Of a stretch of DNA of 33,506 bases, positions 24,792-33,506 are shown piece by piece. A program made the position numbers and the translations under genes. The DNA is taken from NCBI GenBank assembly GCA_947588995.1, contig CANPZI010000030.1:1-33506 (forward strand), in the 5' to 3' direction. The notes beneath the pieces are model-generated. The model saw only the letters and a list, made by a program, of their open reading frames with translations. It was not told where the DNA came from and searched no databases. Source of the stretch: an uncultured Lachnospiraceae bacterium. GTDB lineage: Bacteria; Bacillota; Clostridia; Lachnospirales; Lachnospiraceae. Numbering within the stretch: the first letter of the stretch is position 1; each line of letters opens with the position of its first letter.

Positions 24792-25844
24792 ATGAATGCA
24801 GCATCAAACACCGAGACAGTATCACACACGACTTCCAAGGCAGCGGTTCCCGACGATCTGCTCTCTATTGACCGTCCGAGTCATCCTGCTCTGGAAGACG
24901 CGCCGGACGGCATATATGACAACCTGCGTACCCGCACGGAGTTCGGTTCTCTGGATTATCCCGTCAACGTCTTCTTCCTGGATCTGCACAGATCCTATAT
25001 GAACCGGATCCGCTGGCACTGGCACGAGGAGATGGAGGTACTGATCATCAACGACGGTCTGGCGGAAGTGTCCACCGACGACGGCTCCTACACGCTGAAA
25101 CCGGGCCAGGGCATCATCATCAACCAGAATGTCATGCACTCTATCGTCTCGCAGAACCGTGAGAACTGCACGTTCTATTCTTTCGTGTTCCATCCGGATT
25201 TTCTGTTCGGGCACAAGAGCAATTATCTGCAGACCCAGTTCCTGCTGCCGGTGCAGAATTTCCGTTTGTTCAAAGTGCTGATCCTGAACGAGTCCAACGC
25301 ATGGCATGAGCGTATGCTGGATGCGATCAACGATGCCATCGCCGTCAACCTGACGAAACCTTTCGGCTATGAGATCGCCACCAAAGGGCATCTGTGCCGC
25401 TTCTGGTCGGAGCTGATCGGCAAGCTGCCGCAGTATGACACCGCGCCTCCGCCCCATGTGTCGCTGGACGAGCAGCGGGTCAAAGAGGCCATGCTCTTCA
25501 TCCGCACGCATCACGCCGAGCCGATCTCCTTAGACGAGATTGCCCAGAGCGTGCACATCAGCAAGAGCGAGTGCTGCCGGTGTTTCGCGCGCACCCTGCA
25601 GATGACACCCTTTGAGTATCTGATGAAATACCGCATCTTCGAGGCGACCAAAAAAATGATGGCACACCCTGACGACCCGCTGTCTGTCTCGGATTTAGCT
25701 TTGTCGGTTGGATTTAATAACACGAGTTACTTCAATAAGATTTTCAAGAAATTTCTGGGCTGCACGCCCACTTATTACCGCACGCACAAGGTACTGGCCG
25801 CCGAGCAGGGCGACAACGGCCCTTTCGACGTGCCGATCCCGTGA
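24792..25844 (+). CDS. AraC-family transcriptional regulator
   Basis: The 350-residue protein has a central cupin-like sensor domain (about residues 65-140). RWHWHEEMEVLIINDG and LKPGQGIIINQNVMHSI are typical of AraC proteins that bind sugars or similar ligands. The C-terminal two-helix-turn-helix domain includes ISLDEIAQSVHISKSECCRCF and SVSDLALSVGFNNTSYFNKI, followed by KFLGCTPTYYR. The start follows AAAGGAGAGCGGAATC. Its target is not visible. The nearest gene is the divergent protease, so autoregulation or control of that gene is possible, but no direct repeats were seen between them. Confidence 0.92.
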   Translation: MNAASNTETVSHTTSKAAVPDDLLSIDRPSHPALEDAPDGIYDNLRTRTEFGSLDYPVNVFFLDLHRSYMNRIRWHWHEEMEVLIINDGLAEVSTDDGSYTLKPGQGIIINQNVMHSIVSQNRENCTFYSFVFHPDFLFGHKSNYLQTQFLLPVQNFRLFKVLILNESNAWHERMLDAINDAIAVNLTKPFGYEIATKGHLCRFWSELIGKLPQYDTAPPPHVSLDEQRVKEAMLFIRTHHAEPISLDEIAQSVHISKSECCRCFARTLQMTPFEYLMKYRIFEATKKMMAHPDDPLSVSDLALSVGFNNTSYFNKIFKKFLGCTPTYYRTHKVLAAEQGDNGPFDVPIP

Positions 25845-25870
25845 CCACCGTGCCATGCCCGTGCGCTCCG

Positions 25871-26518
25871 CTATCCTTTTTGCCTGACACCGTGCTGTCC
25901 GCAGATATCCTGCAGGCAGCATTTGTCGCAGTACGGTGCTGTCCGCGCCGTGCAGACTTCCCGCCCGTGCCATACGAGCCGATGACAGAAGTCGTTTCCC
26001 TCCTGGGGCGGAATGATCTTCCACAGCGCCATCTCCACTTTCTTCGGCTCCGTCACGCCGTCCACCAGGCCGATACGATTGCAGAGGCGGATACAGTGGG
26101 TGTCCGTCACGATGGCCGGCCTGCCAAACACGTCGCCCATGATGAGGTTGGCACTCTTTCTGCCCACGCCCGGCAGCTTCAAAAGCTCGTCAAAATCGTC
26201 CGGCACCCTGCCGCCGTACTCTTCCAGCAGCATCTTCATACAGGCGCTGATATCTCTGGCCTTACTGTTGCCAAGGCCGCAGGGATGCACAATCCGCTCG
26301 ATCTCCTCCACCGGCGCGGCCGCGAGAGAGGGCACATCGGGGTACTTCTCATACAGCTTCTCCACCACCACATTGACTCTGGCGTCGGTACACTGCGCCG
26401 CCAGCCGCACACTGACAAGCAGCTTCCACGCCTGATCATACTCCAGTGAGCAGTCCGCGTCAGGATATGCCGCTTTCAGGCGGTCGATGACCGCGAGGGC
26501 CAGTTCTTTTTTTCTCAT
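25871..26518 (-). CDS. nth: Endonuclease III
   Basis: Nth is a DNA glycosylase and AP lyase that removes oxidised pyrimidines in base excision repair. The 215-residue protein has the helix-hairpin-helix LPGVGRKSAN with catalytic Lys121 and Asp139 in VTDTHC. The C-terminal 4Fe-4S loop has Cys189, Cys197, Cys200 and Cys206 (C-x7-C-x2-C-x5-C; the E. coli enzyme has x6 first). The start ATG follows GAGGTAAGATACG, which directly overlaps the stop of an old prfA tail copy. It is likely the last gene of the prmC-prfA transcript. Confidence 0.95.
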   Translation of the reverse strand: MRKKELALAVIDRLKAAYPDADCSLEYDQAWKLLVSVRLAAQCTDARVNVVVEKLYEKYPDVPSLAAAPVEEIERIVHPCGLGNSKARDISACMKMLLEEYGGRVPDDFDELLKLPGVGRKSANLIMGDVFGRPAIVTDTHCIRLCNRIGLVDGVTEPKKVEMALWKIIPPQEGNDFCHRLVWHGREVCTARTAPYCDKCCLQDICGQHGVRQKG

Positions 26519-26532
26519 CGTATCTTACCTCA

Positions 26533-26700
26533 ATCTTCGTTCATCTTGGAAAGCTTTGCGGCCTGGGATCTGTGCCGATCAGGCCCTTCTACGCTTCGTT
26601 CATCTTACTGAGTTTTACCGCCTTGATCTGTGCAGATCAGGCCTTTCTACTCTTCATTCATCTTCGACAGTTTTGCCGCCTGATCTGCTGCGATGCAGGC
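26533..26700 (-). repeat. Three diverged copies of the prfA 3' end
   Basis: The last ~50 bases of prfA (copy A, from 26652) are repeated downstream at 26594 (copy B) and 26535 (copy C), with periods of 58 and 59 bases. Each copy encodes KLSKMNE followed within one codon by a stop: EE-TAG, A-TAG, D-TGA. The codons differ mostly synonymously. Leu is CTG, CTC and CTT, and Ser is TCG, AGT and TCC. Copies B and C are not in frame with prfA. The nth ribosome binding site adjoins copy C, which may be the ancestral tail. Confidence 0.8.
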
Positions 26701-27723
26701 GTCGATGATTTCCTGGATGTCGCCGTCCATCACCTTGTCGAGTTTGTAGAGTGTCAGATTGATGCGGTGATCCGTGACGCGCCCCTGCGGGAAATTGTAA
26801 GTGCGGATCTTCTCGGAGCGGTCGCCTGTACCGATCTGACTCCTGCGCAGTTCCGCCTCCGCATCGTGTCTCTGCTGCTGCTCCAAATCATAGAGCTTCG
26901 CCCGCAGCAGGGCAAACGCTTTGGCCTTATTCTGAATCTGCGACTTCTCGGTCTGGCTGTAGATCACAATCCCCGTGGGATAGTGGGTAAGCCGGACGGC
27001 GGAATCCGTAGTGTTGACGCACTGTCCGCCGTTGCCGGAGGCGCGCATCACATCGATCCGGATATCCTTGTCATCAATCACGATGTCGATGTCATCGTCC
27101 ACCTCGGGCATCACCGCCACGCTGATCGTAGAAGTGTGAATACGGCCGCCGCTCTCCGTCTCCGGCACGCGCTGCACGCGGTGTACGCCGCTCTCATACT
27201 TCAGCACGGAGTACGCGCCCTGTCCATCCACCGTAAATGTGACGCTCTTCATGCCGCCGATGCCGATCTCCTCGGCCTCCACCGTCTCCACTTTCCATCG
27301 TCTGCTCTCCGCATAATGCACATACATGCGATAAATCTCCGCCGCGAAGAGAGCCGCCTCATCGCCGCCCGCTCCCGCGCGGATCTCCACAATCACATTC
27401 TTCTCATCGTTGGGATCTTTCGGCAGGAGAAGAATCTTCAGCTCATGCTCCAGCTCCTCCACGCGCTTCTTTGCGCCTGCCAGCTCCTCCTTTAACATTT
27501 CCCGCATCTCGCCGTCCGACTCACCCTCCAGCATGGCGAGAGAGTCCTCGATATCCTGATTGCATTTTTTGTATTCCCGATAAGCGTCCACGATAGGGGT
27601 CAGATCGCTCTGTTCTTTCATCAGGGCGCGGAATCGCTCCTGATTGTCCGCGATCGCAGGCTCGCTTAACTCGTTCATGATCTCCTCATATTTTCTCAGC
27701 AAATCTTCCAGTTTATCAAACAT
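26647..27723 (-). CDS. prfA: Peptide chain release factor 1
   Basis: RF1 reads UAA and UAG in the ribosomal A site and triggers peptide release. The 358-residue protein has the stop-codon recognition region [15 protein letters not shown] (PxT type). The GGQ motif is in [20 protein letters not shown], and the glutamine is the target of PrmC methylation. The ATG chosen follows GGAGGGAAAT and overlaps the end of prmC by 8 bases. An upstream frame extension of 12 residues lacks a ribosome binding site. The 3' end is followed by two extra tail copies. Confidence 0.97.
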   Translation of the reverse strand: MFDKLEDLLRKYEEIMNELSEPAIADNQERFRALMKEQSDLTPIVDAYREYKKCNQDIEDSLAMLEGESDGEMREMLKEELAGAKKRVEELEHELKILLLPKDPNDEKNVIVEIRAGAGGDEAALFAAEIYRMYVHYAESRRWKVETVEAEEIGIGGMKSVTFTVDGQGAYSVLKYESGVHRVQRVPETESGGRIHTSTISVAVMPEVDDDIDIVIDDKDIRIDVMRASGNGGQCVNTTDSAVRLTHYPTGIVIYSQTEKSQIQNKAKAFALLRAKLYDLEQQQRHDAEAELRRSQIGTGDRSEKIRTYNFPQGRVTDHRINLTLYKLDKVMDGDIQEIIDACIAADQAAKLSKMNEE

Positions 27724-28594
27724 ATTTCCCTCCAAACACGACTCTGTCCAGACCCGCATAGTCCCTGACGACTTCGATTTCCCGGTAGCCGGCCTCCTCC
27801 ATCAGCAGCCGGACGCTCTCCCCCTGATCATACCCGATCTCCAAAAAAAGCATACCGCCGCCCGCCAGAAAACGCCATGCCTCCGCGATGATGCGGCGAT
27901 AAAAAAACAGGCCGTCCTCGTGCCCGTCCAGCGCCGCCAGGGGCTCATGTTCCCGCACCTCCGGCATCAGGGATTCTATAACAGATGTTTTGATATAGGG
28001 CGGATTGGACACAATGATGTCAAAGCGTTCCCTCTCGTCCATTCCCGCAAAGAGATCTCCCTGCCACAGCACAATACTGCCTTTCTCTAAAGCCTGCGCG
28101 CCCAAAATCCGCTCCGCGTTGGCCCGCGCAACCGACAGCGCCTCCTCCGAGAGATCCACGCCAACGCCCGTACAGGCATTGGAATAGCGCAGGAGGCTGA
28201 TCAGAATACAGCCCGAGCCGGTACACATATCCAGCAGGCGCATACCGTCATGCAGATGCCGCATCACTTCCTCCGCCAGAATCTCCGTATCCTGCCTGGG
28301 AATCAGGACATTTTTATTGACTGCAAAAGTCAATCCCATAAAATCCTGCTCGCCTGTGATATACTGCAACGGCACATGCGTCATACGCCTGTCGACAACG
28401 TCCGCATACCGTTCGTACTCCGCCTCTGACACGCCGCGGTCCCCGTGGGCGAGCAGCGTGCTGCGGTCTGTTCCCAGACACCATTCAAGCAGCAGTCTCG
28501 CGTCCGTCTCCGCCTCCCCGATCCCTGCCTCTCTCAATGCCGCACAGCCCTGCCGGTACAGATCGGCATAAGTCAACTTTTCATCATATAACAT
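27716..28594 (-). CDS. prmC: Release factor glutamine methyltransferase
   Basis: PrmC methylates the GGQ glutamine of RF1 and RF2 with S-adenosylmethionine. The 292-residue protein has an N-terminal helical substrate domain with [14 protein letters not shown]. The class I methyltransferase fold has [16 protein letters not shown] as motif I. The catalytic NPPY is in [13 protein letters not shown]. It overlaps prfA by 8 bases, which couples translation of the enzyme with that of its substrate, and it follows the DUF1385 gene by 29 bases. Confidence 0.97.
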   Translation of the reverse strand: MLYDEKLTYADLYRQGCAALREAGIGEAETDARLLLEWCLGTDRSTLLAHGDRGVSEAEYERYADVVDRRMTHVPLQYITGEQDFMGLTFAVNKNVLIPRQDTEILAEEVMRHLHDGMRLLDMCTGSGCILISLLRYSNACTGVGVDLSEEALSVARANAERILGAQALEKGSIVLWQGDLFAGMDERERFDIIVSNPPYIKTSVIESLMPEVREHEPLAALDGHEDGLFFYRRIIAEAWRFLAGGGMLFLEIGYDQGESVRLLMEEAGYREIEVVRDYAGLDRVVFGGKYV

Positions 28595-28623
28595 ATGTTA
28601 TCACCATTGTGAAAGCCAACCGA

Positions 28624-29640
28624 TCAATCAGATACACCGTCTCCGTCAACTACGTCGTCATCCTCATCTTCCGCCTGCTCTTCGTCGTCTTTCAGCCAGG
28701 AGTCGTCCACCTCATAGCCGAAAGCCTCATAGAGATAGGCTTTCCAGTCAAAGACAGCCTCCACCGCGGCGATGGCAACCTCCACCATACTCTCGTCCGG
28801 CTCCCTGGTAGTCAGGCGCTGCAGCCACATTCCCGGCGCCGAAATGATTCTGACCAAAATATTACTGCTTCTGCCGGCCAGACGGATGATCTCATAGGAG
28901 ATGCCCGCAATCACCGGGATCAGCGCAATCCGCAGCAGCACGCGGTACACCGGATTCTCCACCCGGATAAAGAAGAAGAGTACCACGCTCACCAGCATCA
29001 CGAAGAGCAGAAAGCTCGTGCCGCAGCGCTTGTGCTGCCTGGAGCTTCGCATCACGTTCTTGACCGTCAGCGGCCGCCCTTTCTCAATACAGTTGATACA
29101 CTTGTGCTCCGCGCCGTGATAGCAGTAGAGTCTCCTGATATCTTTCATCAGGGAAATGCTCAGTACATAGCAGACAAAGATCAGGATGCGCAGCACGCCC
29201 TCGATCATGGCTAAGAATGACGCGCTCCTGATATACTCCTCAAAGAGTGAGGTGATGAAATAGGGCAGCACCATGAAGATGCCGATGGCAAGCGCAAGCG
29301 ACACAATCATCATAAGAGCGCTCAATATCCTGTCAGAGGCTTTGCCGTTCTTCTTCGTCTTCTCCTGCTCAGCCTCCTCCTCATAGAAAGATGCCGAGTA
29401 ATTCAGGCTTCTCATCCCGAGAATCAGAGAGTCCACAAACTGAAAAATACCGCGGATAAACGGCAGATTCAAAAGCTTGCTGCCGTGTGCGATGCCGACA
29501 TAGTGTTCCACCTCGACCTCGATCTCCCCGTTCGGCTTTCTGACGGCCACGGCATACTGCTCCCTGTTTTTCATCATGATGCCTTCCAGCACAGCCTGAC
29601 CGCCTATGCCGGAATAATTCATCTTCTTCTTTTTTCCCAT
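28624..29640 (-). CDS. DUF1385 membrane protein
   Basis: The 338-residue protein is a DUF1385/COG3872 member. The family opening GIGGQAVLEGIMMKNREQYAVAVR is intact, and so is the predicted metal-binding region YHGAEHKCINCIEKG. Four to five transmembrane segments are seen, for example in RILSALMMIVSLALAIGIF and LLFVMLVSVVLFFFI. The C-terminus is strongly acidic. The start gives MGKKKKMNYSG and follows GAGGAATGCATAT. It lies between rpmE and prmC, the usual order in Clostridia. Family function is unproven. Confidence 0.92.
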   Translation of the reverse strand: MGKKKKMNYSGIGGQAVLEGIMMKNREQYAVAVRKPNGEIEVEVEHYVGIAHGSKLLNLPFIRGIFQFVDSLILGMRSLNYSASFYEEEAEQEKTKKNGKASDRILSALMMIVSLALAIGIFMVLPYFITSLFEEYIRSASFLAMIEGVLRILIFVCYVLSISLMKDIRRLYCYHGAEHKCINCIEKGRPLTVKNVMRSSRQHKRCGTSFLLFVMLVSVVLFFFIRVENPVYRVLLRIALIPVIAGISYEIIRLAGRSSNILVRIISAPGMWLQRLTTREPDESMVEVAIAAVEAVFDWKAYLYEAFGYEVDDSWLKDDEEQAEDEDDDVVDGDGVSD

Positions 29641-29658
29641 ATATGCATTCCTCACATG

Positions 29659-29693
29659 ACGAGATGAAACTTACAAAGCGCGTCTCATCTCGT
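29659..29693 (-). other. Leader hairpin upstream of DUF1385
   Basis: ACGAGATGA (29659-29667) and TCATCTCGT (29685-29693) form a perfect 9-bp stem with a 17-base loop, 19 bases ahead of the DUF1385 start. A second dyad, GACAAGC-AA-GCTTGTC (29715-29730), lies further upstream, just past the rpmE terminator. The stretch 29641-29750 holds no gene. It may be the leader of a DUF1385-prmC-prfA transcript, but no clean promoter was found. Confidence 0.4.
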
Positions 29694-29751
29694 TATCGCG
29701 GCATTCGCCAAATTGACAAGCAAGCTTGTCAGCTTGGCTCATTGCTCGCGT

Positions 29752-29785
29752 AAAAAAAGGCTGAGGTGTGCACCTCAACCTTTTT
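29752..29785 (-). terminator. Intrinsic terminator after rpmE
   Basis: On the minus strand GGTTGAGGTG and CACCTCAGCC pair (one G-U) around a short loop and are followed by seven T residues. It starts 10 bases past the rpmE stop codon. The flanking A and T runs make it bidirectional. Confidence 0.9.
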
Positions 29786-29794
29786 GTACAAAAC

Positions 29795-30001
29795 TTATTT
29801 GCTTTCCACACCGTACTTCTTATTGAACTTATCAATACGTCCACGGGCCTGTGCCGCTTTCTGCTGTCCCGTATAGAACGAATGGCACTTGGAGCAGACC
29901 TCCACGTGGATTTCGGGTTTTGTAGAGCCTGTCACGAATGTGTTGCCGCAGTTACAGGTCACGGTTGCCTGATAATATTCAGGATGGATTCCTTCTTTCA
30001 T
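29795..30001 (-). CDS. rpmE: 50S ribosomal protein L31 (zinc form)
   Basis: The 68-residue L31 has the zinc ligands Cys16, Cys18, Cys36 and Cys39 (CNC and CSKC), so it is the zinc-containing type rather than the zinc-independent paralogue. The typical start [10 protein letters not shown] and the conserved HSFYTGQQK are present. The ATG chosen follows AAGAGGTGAAAGAG. A GTG nine bases upstream overlaps the ribosome binding site. It has its own promoter and an intrinsic terminator. Confidence 0.97.
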   Translation of the reverse strand: MKEGIHPEYYQATVTCNCGNTFVTGSTKPEIHVEVCSKCHSFYTGQQKAAQARGRIDKFNKKYGVESK

Positions 30002-30090
30002 CTCTTTCACCTCTTCTTAAACACTAAAGTAAATAGACGTTTCCGCCGTACCTTTTTCCTCCCATGCCGTCGCAGACCGACAGCTTTTAC

Positions 30091-30119
30091 ATTGTAGCAC
30101 AGGAGCGGCGCGTATGCAA
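30091..30119 (-). promoter_or_regulatory. Promoter of rpmE
   Basis: Minus-strand TTGCAT (30114-30119) and TACAAT (30091-30096) have a 17-base spacer. This lies just past the rho stop codon, so L31 is transcribed independently of rho. Confidence 0.8.
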
Positions 30120-30126
30120 GCCCTTT

Positions 30127-31467
30127 TTACAAAAATTTCATCTTCTTGACCATATTGACGAACTCAAAATTACTCTTCGTGCGCGCAAACATGTCCAGCA
30201 CTTTCTCCACCGCCTCGTCCGCTTTCATGCCGTTTAATGCCTTGCGGATGATGTTGATGGCCTCCAGCTCGTCGGGCGAGAGCAGCAGATCCTCTCTTCT
30301 CGTACTGGATTTCGGAATATCGATCGCCGGAAAGACTCTCTTCTCCGACAGCTTACGGTCAAGCACCATCTCCATGTTGCCCGTTCCCTTGAACTCCTCG
30401 TAGACCACGTCATCCATCTTGCTGCCCGTCTCTACCAGAGCCGTGGCGAGAATCGTCAGGCTGCCGCCCTCCCTCATATTGCGGGCAGCGCCAAAGAAAC
30501 GTTTCGGCATATGAAGCGCCGCCGGATCAAGACCGCCGGACAGGGTGCGTCCGCTGGGCGGAACCACCAGATTGTAGGCTCTCGTCAGGCGCGTAATACT
30601 GTCTAAGAGAATCACCACATCTCTGCCGTGCTCCACAAGGCGCTTCGCGCGCTCAATCACCATCTCGGACACTCTCTTGTGGTGCTCCGGCAGCTCGTCA
30701 AAGGTCGAGTAGATCACCTCTACGTTGGGACCCTCAATGGCCTCCTTGATATCCGTCACTTCCTCCGGCCGTTCGTCGATCAACAGAATAATCAGGTGCG
30801 CATCTCTCGCCGTCTTCGTGATGGATTTTGCCACTTCTTTTAATAAAGTCGTTTTACCCGCTTTCGGCGGGGAGACAATCATGCCCCTCTGCCCCTTGCC
30901 GACAGGACTCATCAGATCCATGATGCGCATCGCCACGGACGCGCCCGGCACTTCCAGCTTCAGCCTCTCATTCGGGAAAATCGGCGTCAGATCTTCAAAA
31001 CTCGGCCTGCGCATGGCAATTTCCGGCGGAAAGCCATTGATTGTTTTCACATAGAGGAGGGCACTGAACTTCTCATTCTGCGTCTTGATTCTCGTATTCC
31101 CCTCTAAAATATCACCCGTTTTTAAACCAAAACGACGAATCTGGCTGGGCGCTACATAGACATCGTTCTCTCCGGGCAGATAGTTCTCGCAGCGGATGAA
31201 CCCAAATCCGTCGCTCATGACTTCCAGAATACCGCTGGCGGTAATGCCGCTGTCAAGCTCGGCAGGAAACTCCTCGCTGCTCTCTTTCTTCGGCGCCACA
31301 ACGGACTTCACCGCCACTTCCCTGCCTTCCGCCCTGTCTTTCTCATCTTCCCTGAGCATTGCCTCCACAACCTCTGACTTCTTCATGGTCGAGGTTCCTT
31401 TGATGCCTCTGCTCTTTGCAATCGCTTTCAGATCAGCGAGCGCCAATGACTCATACTTTTCTCTCAT
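30127..31467 (-). CDS. rho: Transcription termination factor Rho
   Basis: Rho is a hexameric RNA-dependent ATPase that ends transcription at C-rich sites. The 446-residue protein has the N-terminal Rho_N fold ([17 protein letters not shown]) and the cold-shock RNA-binding domain ([21 protein letters not shown]). Its ATPase has Walker [10 protein letters not shown], Walker [18 protein letters not shown] and the [21 protein letters not shown]-loop region. The start follows GGGAGGAAAGT. The Lys-rich insert between the first two domains is short, so this is a compact Rho without the long low-complexity insertions seen in some relatives. Confidence 0.97.
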   Translation of the reverse strand: MREKYESLALADLKAIAKSRGIKGTSTMKKSEVVEAMLREDEKDRAEGREVAVKSVVAPKKESSEEFPAELDSGITASGILEVMSDGFGFIRCENYLPGENDVYVAPSQIRRFGLKTGDILEGNTRIKTQNEKFSALLYVKTINGFPPEIAMRRPSFEDLTPIFPNERLKLEVPGASVAMRIMDLMSPVGKGQRGMIVSPPKAGKTTLLKEVAKSITKTARDAHLIILLIDERPEEVTDIKEAIEGPNVEVIYSTFDELPEHHKRVSEMVIERAKRLVEHGRDVVILLDSITRLTRAYNLVVPPSGRTLSGGLDPAALHMPKRFFGAARNMREGGSLTILATALVETGSKMDDVVYEEFKGTGNMEMVLDRKLSEKRVFPAIDIPKSSTRREDLLLSPDELEAINIIRKALNGMKADEAVEKVLDMFARTKSNFEFVNMVKKMKFL

Positions 31468-31497
31468 ACTTTCCTCCCGTATTTTTATAGGTTCTCT

Positions 31498-31526
31498 TAT
31501 ATACTTTTCTTATCGCTGTCTGTCAT
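31498..31526 (-). promoter_or_regulatory. Possible promoter of rho
   Basis: Minus-strand ATGACA (31521-31526) and TATATA (31498-31503) are separated by 17 bases and lie about 30 bases ahead of the rho start. Another AT-rich box upstream (TATACT) is an alternative. Confidence 0.4.
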
Positions 31527-31660
31527 AGTATATACGTTCTTTCGTCTAGGGATTTAAGATCTGATATGCTATCCGAAATGATTCGTCTTTTTACTATTGG
31601 ACATTATACACTATATCTCCCGAAAAGAAAAGCATTTTTCACAAATTCAGAAGTATTTTA

Positions 31661-31689
31661 TTGCAGAGAAATCCCAAATATTATATGAT
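31661..31689 (+). promoter_or_regulatory. Promoter of the malic enzyme gene
   Basis: TTGCAG (31661-31666), a 17-base spacer and TATGAT (31684-31689) form a good promoter. The implied leader is about 75 bases. The rest of the rho/malic enzyme divergent region (31527-31660) is AT-rich and holds no gene. Confidence 0.7.
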
Positions 31690-31770
31690 AGGAGACGAGA
31701 GTGGCGGAGCCCTCCCCCCACAAAATACTGTTTATTTAATCAGCATTTAATAAAAGAAACGAGGTGTCCC

Positions 31771-32925
31771 ATGACAACAAACGAAAAAGCACTGGAATTA
31801 CACGAAAAATGGCAGGGAAAGCTGGAGACGGTGTCAAAGACGCCCGTCAAGACCAGAGAGGCTCTCGCCCTCGCCTACACGCCCGGTGTGGCTGAGCCCT
31901 GCAAGGTGATTGCAGAAAACCCGGAGGCTGCTTACACTTATACCTGGAAAGCCAACACGATCGCGGTCGTCTCCGACGGCAGCGCCGTTCTCGGCCTCGG
32001 CAATATCGGTCCCCGCGCAGCCATGCCCGTCATGGAAGGCAAAGCCGTGTTGTTTAAAGAATTCGGCGGTGTCAATGCCGTACCCATCTGTCTGGACACC
32101 CAGGACACCGAGGAGATCATCAAGGCTGTGACCTGGCTTGCTCCCGGCTTTGGCGGCATCAATCTGGAGGATATCAGCGCGCCGCGCTGCTTCGAGATCG
32201 AGGAACGGCTGAAAGAAACGCTGGATATCCCCGTATTCCATGATGACCAGCACGGCACTGCCATCGTCGTTCTGGCAGGCACGATCAACGCCTTAAAGAT
32301 TGTCGGCAAGAAAAAAGAAGACTGCAAAGTCGTCGTCAACGGCGCAGGCGCTGCCGGCGTCGCGATCACAAAGCTTCTCCTCAATTACGGCTTCACTGAT
32401 ATCATCATGTGCAACCGCGGCGGCGTAGTCCATAAGCAGCGCACTGATCTCAATCCGGTGATGCAGAAAATGACCGGCTGCACAAACCCCAGACAAATCA
32501 CGGGCACGCTTGCCGATGCGATGCGCGGTGCGGACATCTTCATCGGCGTCTCCGCCCCAAATACAGTAACACGTGATATGGTATCTTCCATGAACCGTGA
32601 CGCCATCATCTTCGCGATGGCCAACCCCGTGCCGGAGATCATGCCCGATGAGGCGAAAGCCGCCGGCGCCAGAATCGTCGGGACAGGCCGTTCCGACTTC
32701 CCGAACCAGATCAACAATGTAGTCGCATTCCCCGGCATCTTCCGCGGCGCCCTGGAGGGACGTGCGCCCCAGATCACGGAGGAGATGAAGCTGGCCGCCG
32801 CGCTCGCGCTGGCCGACCTCGTGCCGGAGAACGAACTGAGCGAGGACAACATCATGCCGGAAGCTTTCGACCCGAAAGTCGCCGACGCGGTCGCCGCGGC
32901 GGTCAAAGCGCATATCCGGCGCTAA
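31771..32925 (+). CDS. NAD(P)-dependent malic enzyme
   Basis: The 384-residue enzyme decarboxylates malate to pyruvate with reduction of NAD(P). It is the short bacterial form. The conserved opening region has ALALAYTPGVAEPC. VVSDGSAVLGLGNIGPRAAMPVMEGKAVLFKEF and PVFHDDQHGTAIV contain the metal-binding and catalytic acid residues. The NAD(P)-binding loop is VVNGAGAAGVAI. The later GTGRSDFPNQINNVVAFPGIF motif is also intact. The start ATG follows GAGGTG. The longer upstream frame is out of the family and lacks a ribosome binding site. A GC-rich stem follows the stop, with no U-run. Confidence 0.95.
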   Translation: MTTNEKALELHEKWQGKLETVSKTPVKTREALALAYTPGVAEPCKVIAENPEAAYTYTWKANTIAVVSDGSAVLGLGNIGPRAAMPVMEGKAVLFKEFGGVNAVPICLDTQDTEEIIKAVTWLAPGFGGINLEDISAPRCFEIEERLKETLDIPVFHDDQHGTAIVVLAGTINALKIVGKKKEDCKVVVNGAGAAGVAITKLLLNYGFTDIIMCNRGGVVHKQRTDLNPVMQKMTGCTNPRQITGTLADAMRGADIFIGVSAPNTVTRDMVSSMNRDAIIFAMANPVPEIMPDEAKAAGARIVGTGRSDFPNQINNVVAFPGIFRGALEGRAPQITEEMKLAAALALADLVPENELSEDNIMPEAFDPKVADAVAAAVKAHIRR

Positions 32926-32939
32926 AGCCAAACGCCGTG

Positions 32940-32964
32940 CCGCCTGCCGTGACCGTGCAGGCGG
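32940..32964 (+). terminator. Possible weak terminator after malic enzyme
   Basis: CCGCCTGC (32940-32947) and GCAGGCGG (32957-32964) form a perfect 8-bp stem with a 9-base loop, 15 bases past the stop codon. There is no clear T-run, so termination would be weak or Rho-assisted. Confidence 0.35.
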
Positions 32965-33036
32965 AGCGCTGTCTGCTCTCCCTCTTCGGCGTGCAGGCAG
33001 CCGCAGCGCAGTATCTCTCATCAGAAAGGCATCTCT

Positions 33037-33506
33037 ATGACACAGGATCCGCTGACCCTCTACAAACTGATTGTGCTCTACATGCTGAACCGGGTCGATT
33101 TTCCCCTGACCAAGGCACAGGTGGGCGACTTTATCCTGGAGCGGGAATACACTAACTTTCTGACGCTCCAGCAGGCATTTGCCGAGTTGATCGACGCCGG
33201 TCTTGTGACGGCCAGATCCAGCCGCAACCGCACGCACCTGGCAATCACAGACGAGGGACGCGCCGCCCTCTCTTATTTTCAGAACCGCATCAACACCTCC
33301 ATCAAGGAGGAGATCGACGCTTTTTTCTCCGCAAACGAGATCGAGATGCGCAACGAAGTCTCTGTCCTGGCCGACTATTACAAAGCCGTCTCAGGCGAAT
33401 ATGAAGCGCGCCTGACGGCAAAAGAAAAGGACGTCACCGTGATCGAAATCACGCTGTCCGTCCCCGACGAAGAAACCGCCACCGCCATCTGTGCCAACTG
33501 GCAGCG
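33037..33506 (+). CDS. DUF4364 family protein (partial, runs off the window)
   Basis: The first 156 codons of a gene are present and the frame is still open at the window end. The product starts MTQDPLTLYKLIVLYMLNRVDFPLT and matches the clostridial DUF4364 family. It has a winged-helix-like region (LTKAQVGDFILEREYTNFLT, then LVTARSSRNRTHLAITDEG) that suggests a DNA-binding role. The ATG follows AGAAAGGCATCTCT. It lies 111 bases after the malic enzyme gene, so they may share a transcript. Only this N-terminal portion is visible. Confidence 0.85.
   Translation, partial: MTQDPLTLYKLIVLYMLNRVDFPLTKAQVGDFILEREYTNFLTLQQAFAELIDAGLVTARSSRNRTHLAITDEGRAALSYFQNRINTSIKEEIDAFFSANEIEMRNEVSVLADYYKAVSGEYEARLTAKEKDVTVIEITLSVPDEETATAICANWQ

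Overview
The window looks like chromosomal DNA from a GC-rich member of the Clostridia, most likely Lachnospiraceae. The evidence is the gene order rho-rpmE-DUF1385-prmC-prfA, a DUF4364 protein beside a malic enzyme, a clpC-hypothetical-radA run, strong AGGAGG-type ribosome binding sites and sigma-A-like promoters. No 16S rRNA or other taxonomic marker is present, so the assignment is inference from gene content. Most of the window is housekeeping DNA. No tRNA, rRNA, CRISPR array or complete transposon was found.

Left edge (1-2220): an accessory patch. A small serine recombinase is followed by two copies of a palindromic site, then an Rpn/PD-(D/E)XK transposase-type nuclease gene with a hairpin leader and a three-copy in-frame repeat.

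2188-12466, all minus strand: a purine gene run (purE-purM-purN-purD) that continues into a zinc-ribbon protein, an SH3-domain membrane protein, a previously hidden 48-codon gene, clpC, a hypothetical gene and radA. It ends at a clear intrinsic terminator. Spacing is tight, with TAATG, TGATG and 8-base overlaps, so long transcripts are plausible. A promoter and a perfect Crp/Fnr-type dyad (TGTGA-N6-TCACA) lie upstream of purE.

12485-17382, minus strand: a pyrimidine operon. It has its own promoter, then a Nudix-fold gene that has lost its catalytic glutamates, pyrF, pyrE, two small membrane proteins and an M29-like aminopeptidase.

17385-24672: a TPR lipoprotein, a DUF218 (YdcF-like) membrane protein and a stand-alone HPt phosphotransfer protein on the minus strand. 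Divergent from these are a methyl-accepting chemotaxis protein and a bacteriohemerythrin with a C-terminal extension, which may form a sensory module. A subtilisin-like protease without a signal peptide is convergent with the hemerythrin gene.

24731-33506: an AraC-type regulator on the plus strand, then the minus-strand block nth, prfA, prmC, DUF1385, rpmE and rho, then a malic enzyme and the start of a DUF4364 gene on the plus strand. Between prfA and nth lie two extra, diverged copies of the prfA 3' end. Their differences are largely synonymous, which suggests replacement or integration events at this locus. This is the most unusual signal in the window. The other leading candidates are the hidden gene ahead of clpC, the MCP/hemerythrin/HPt cluster and the inactivated Nudix gene.
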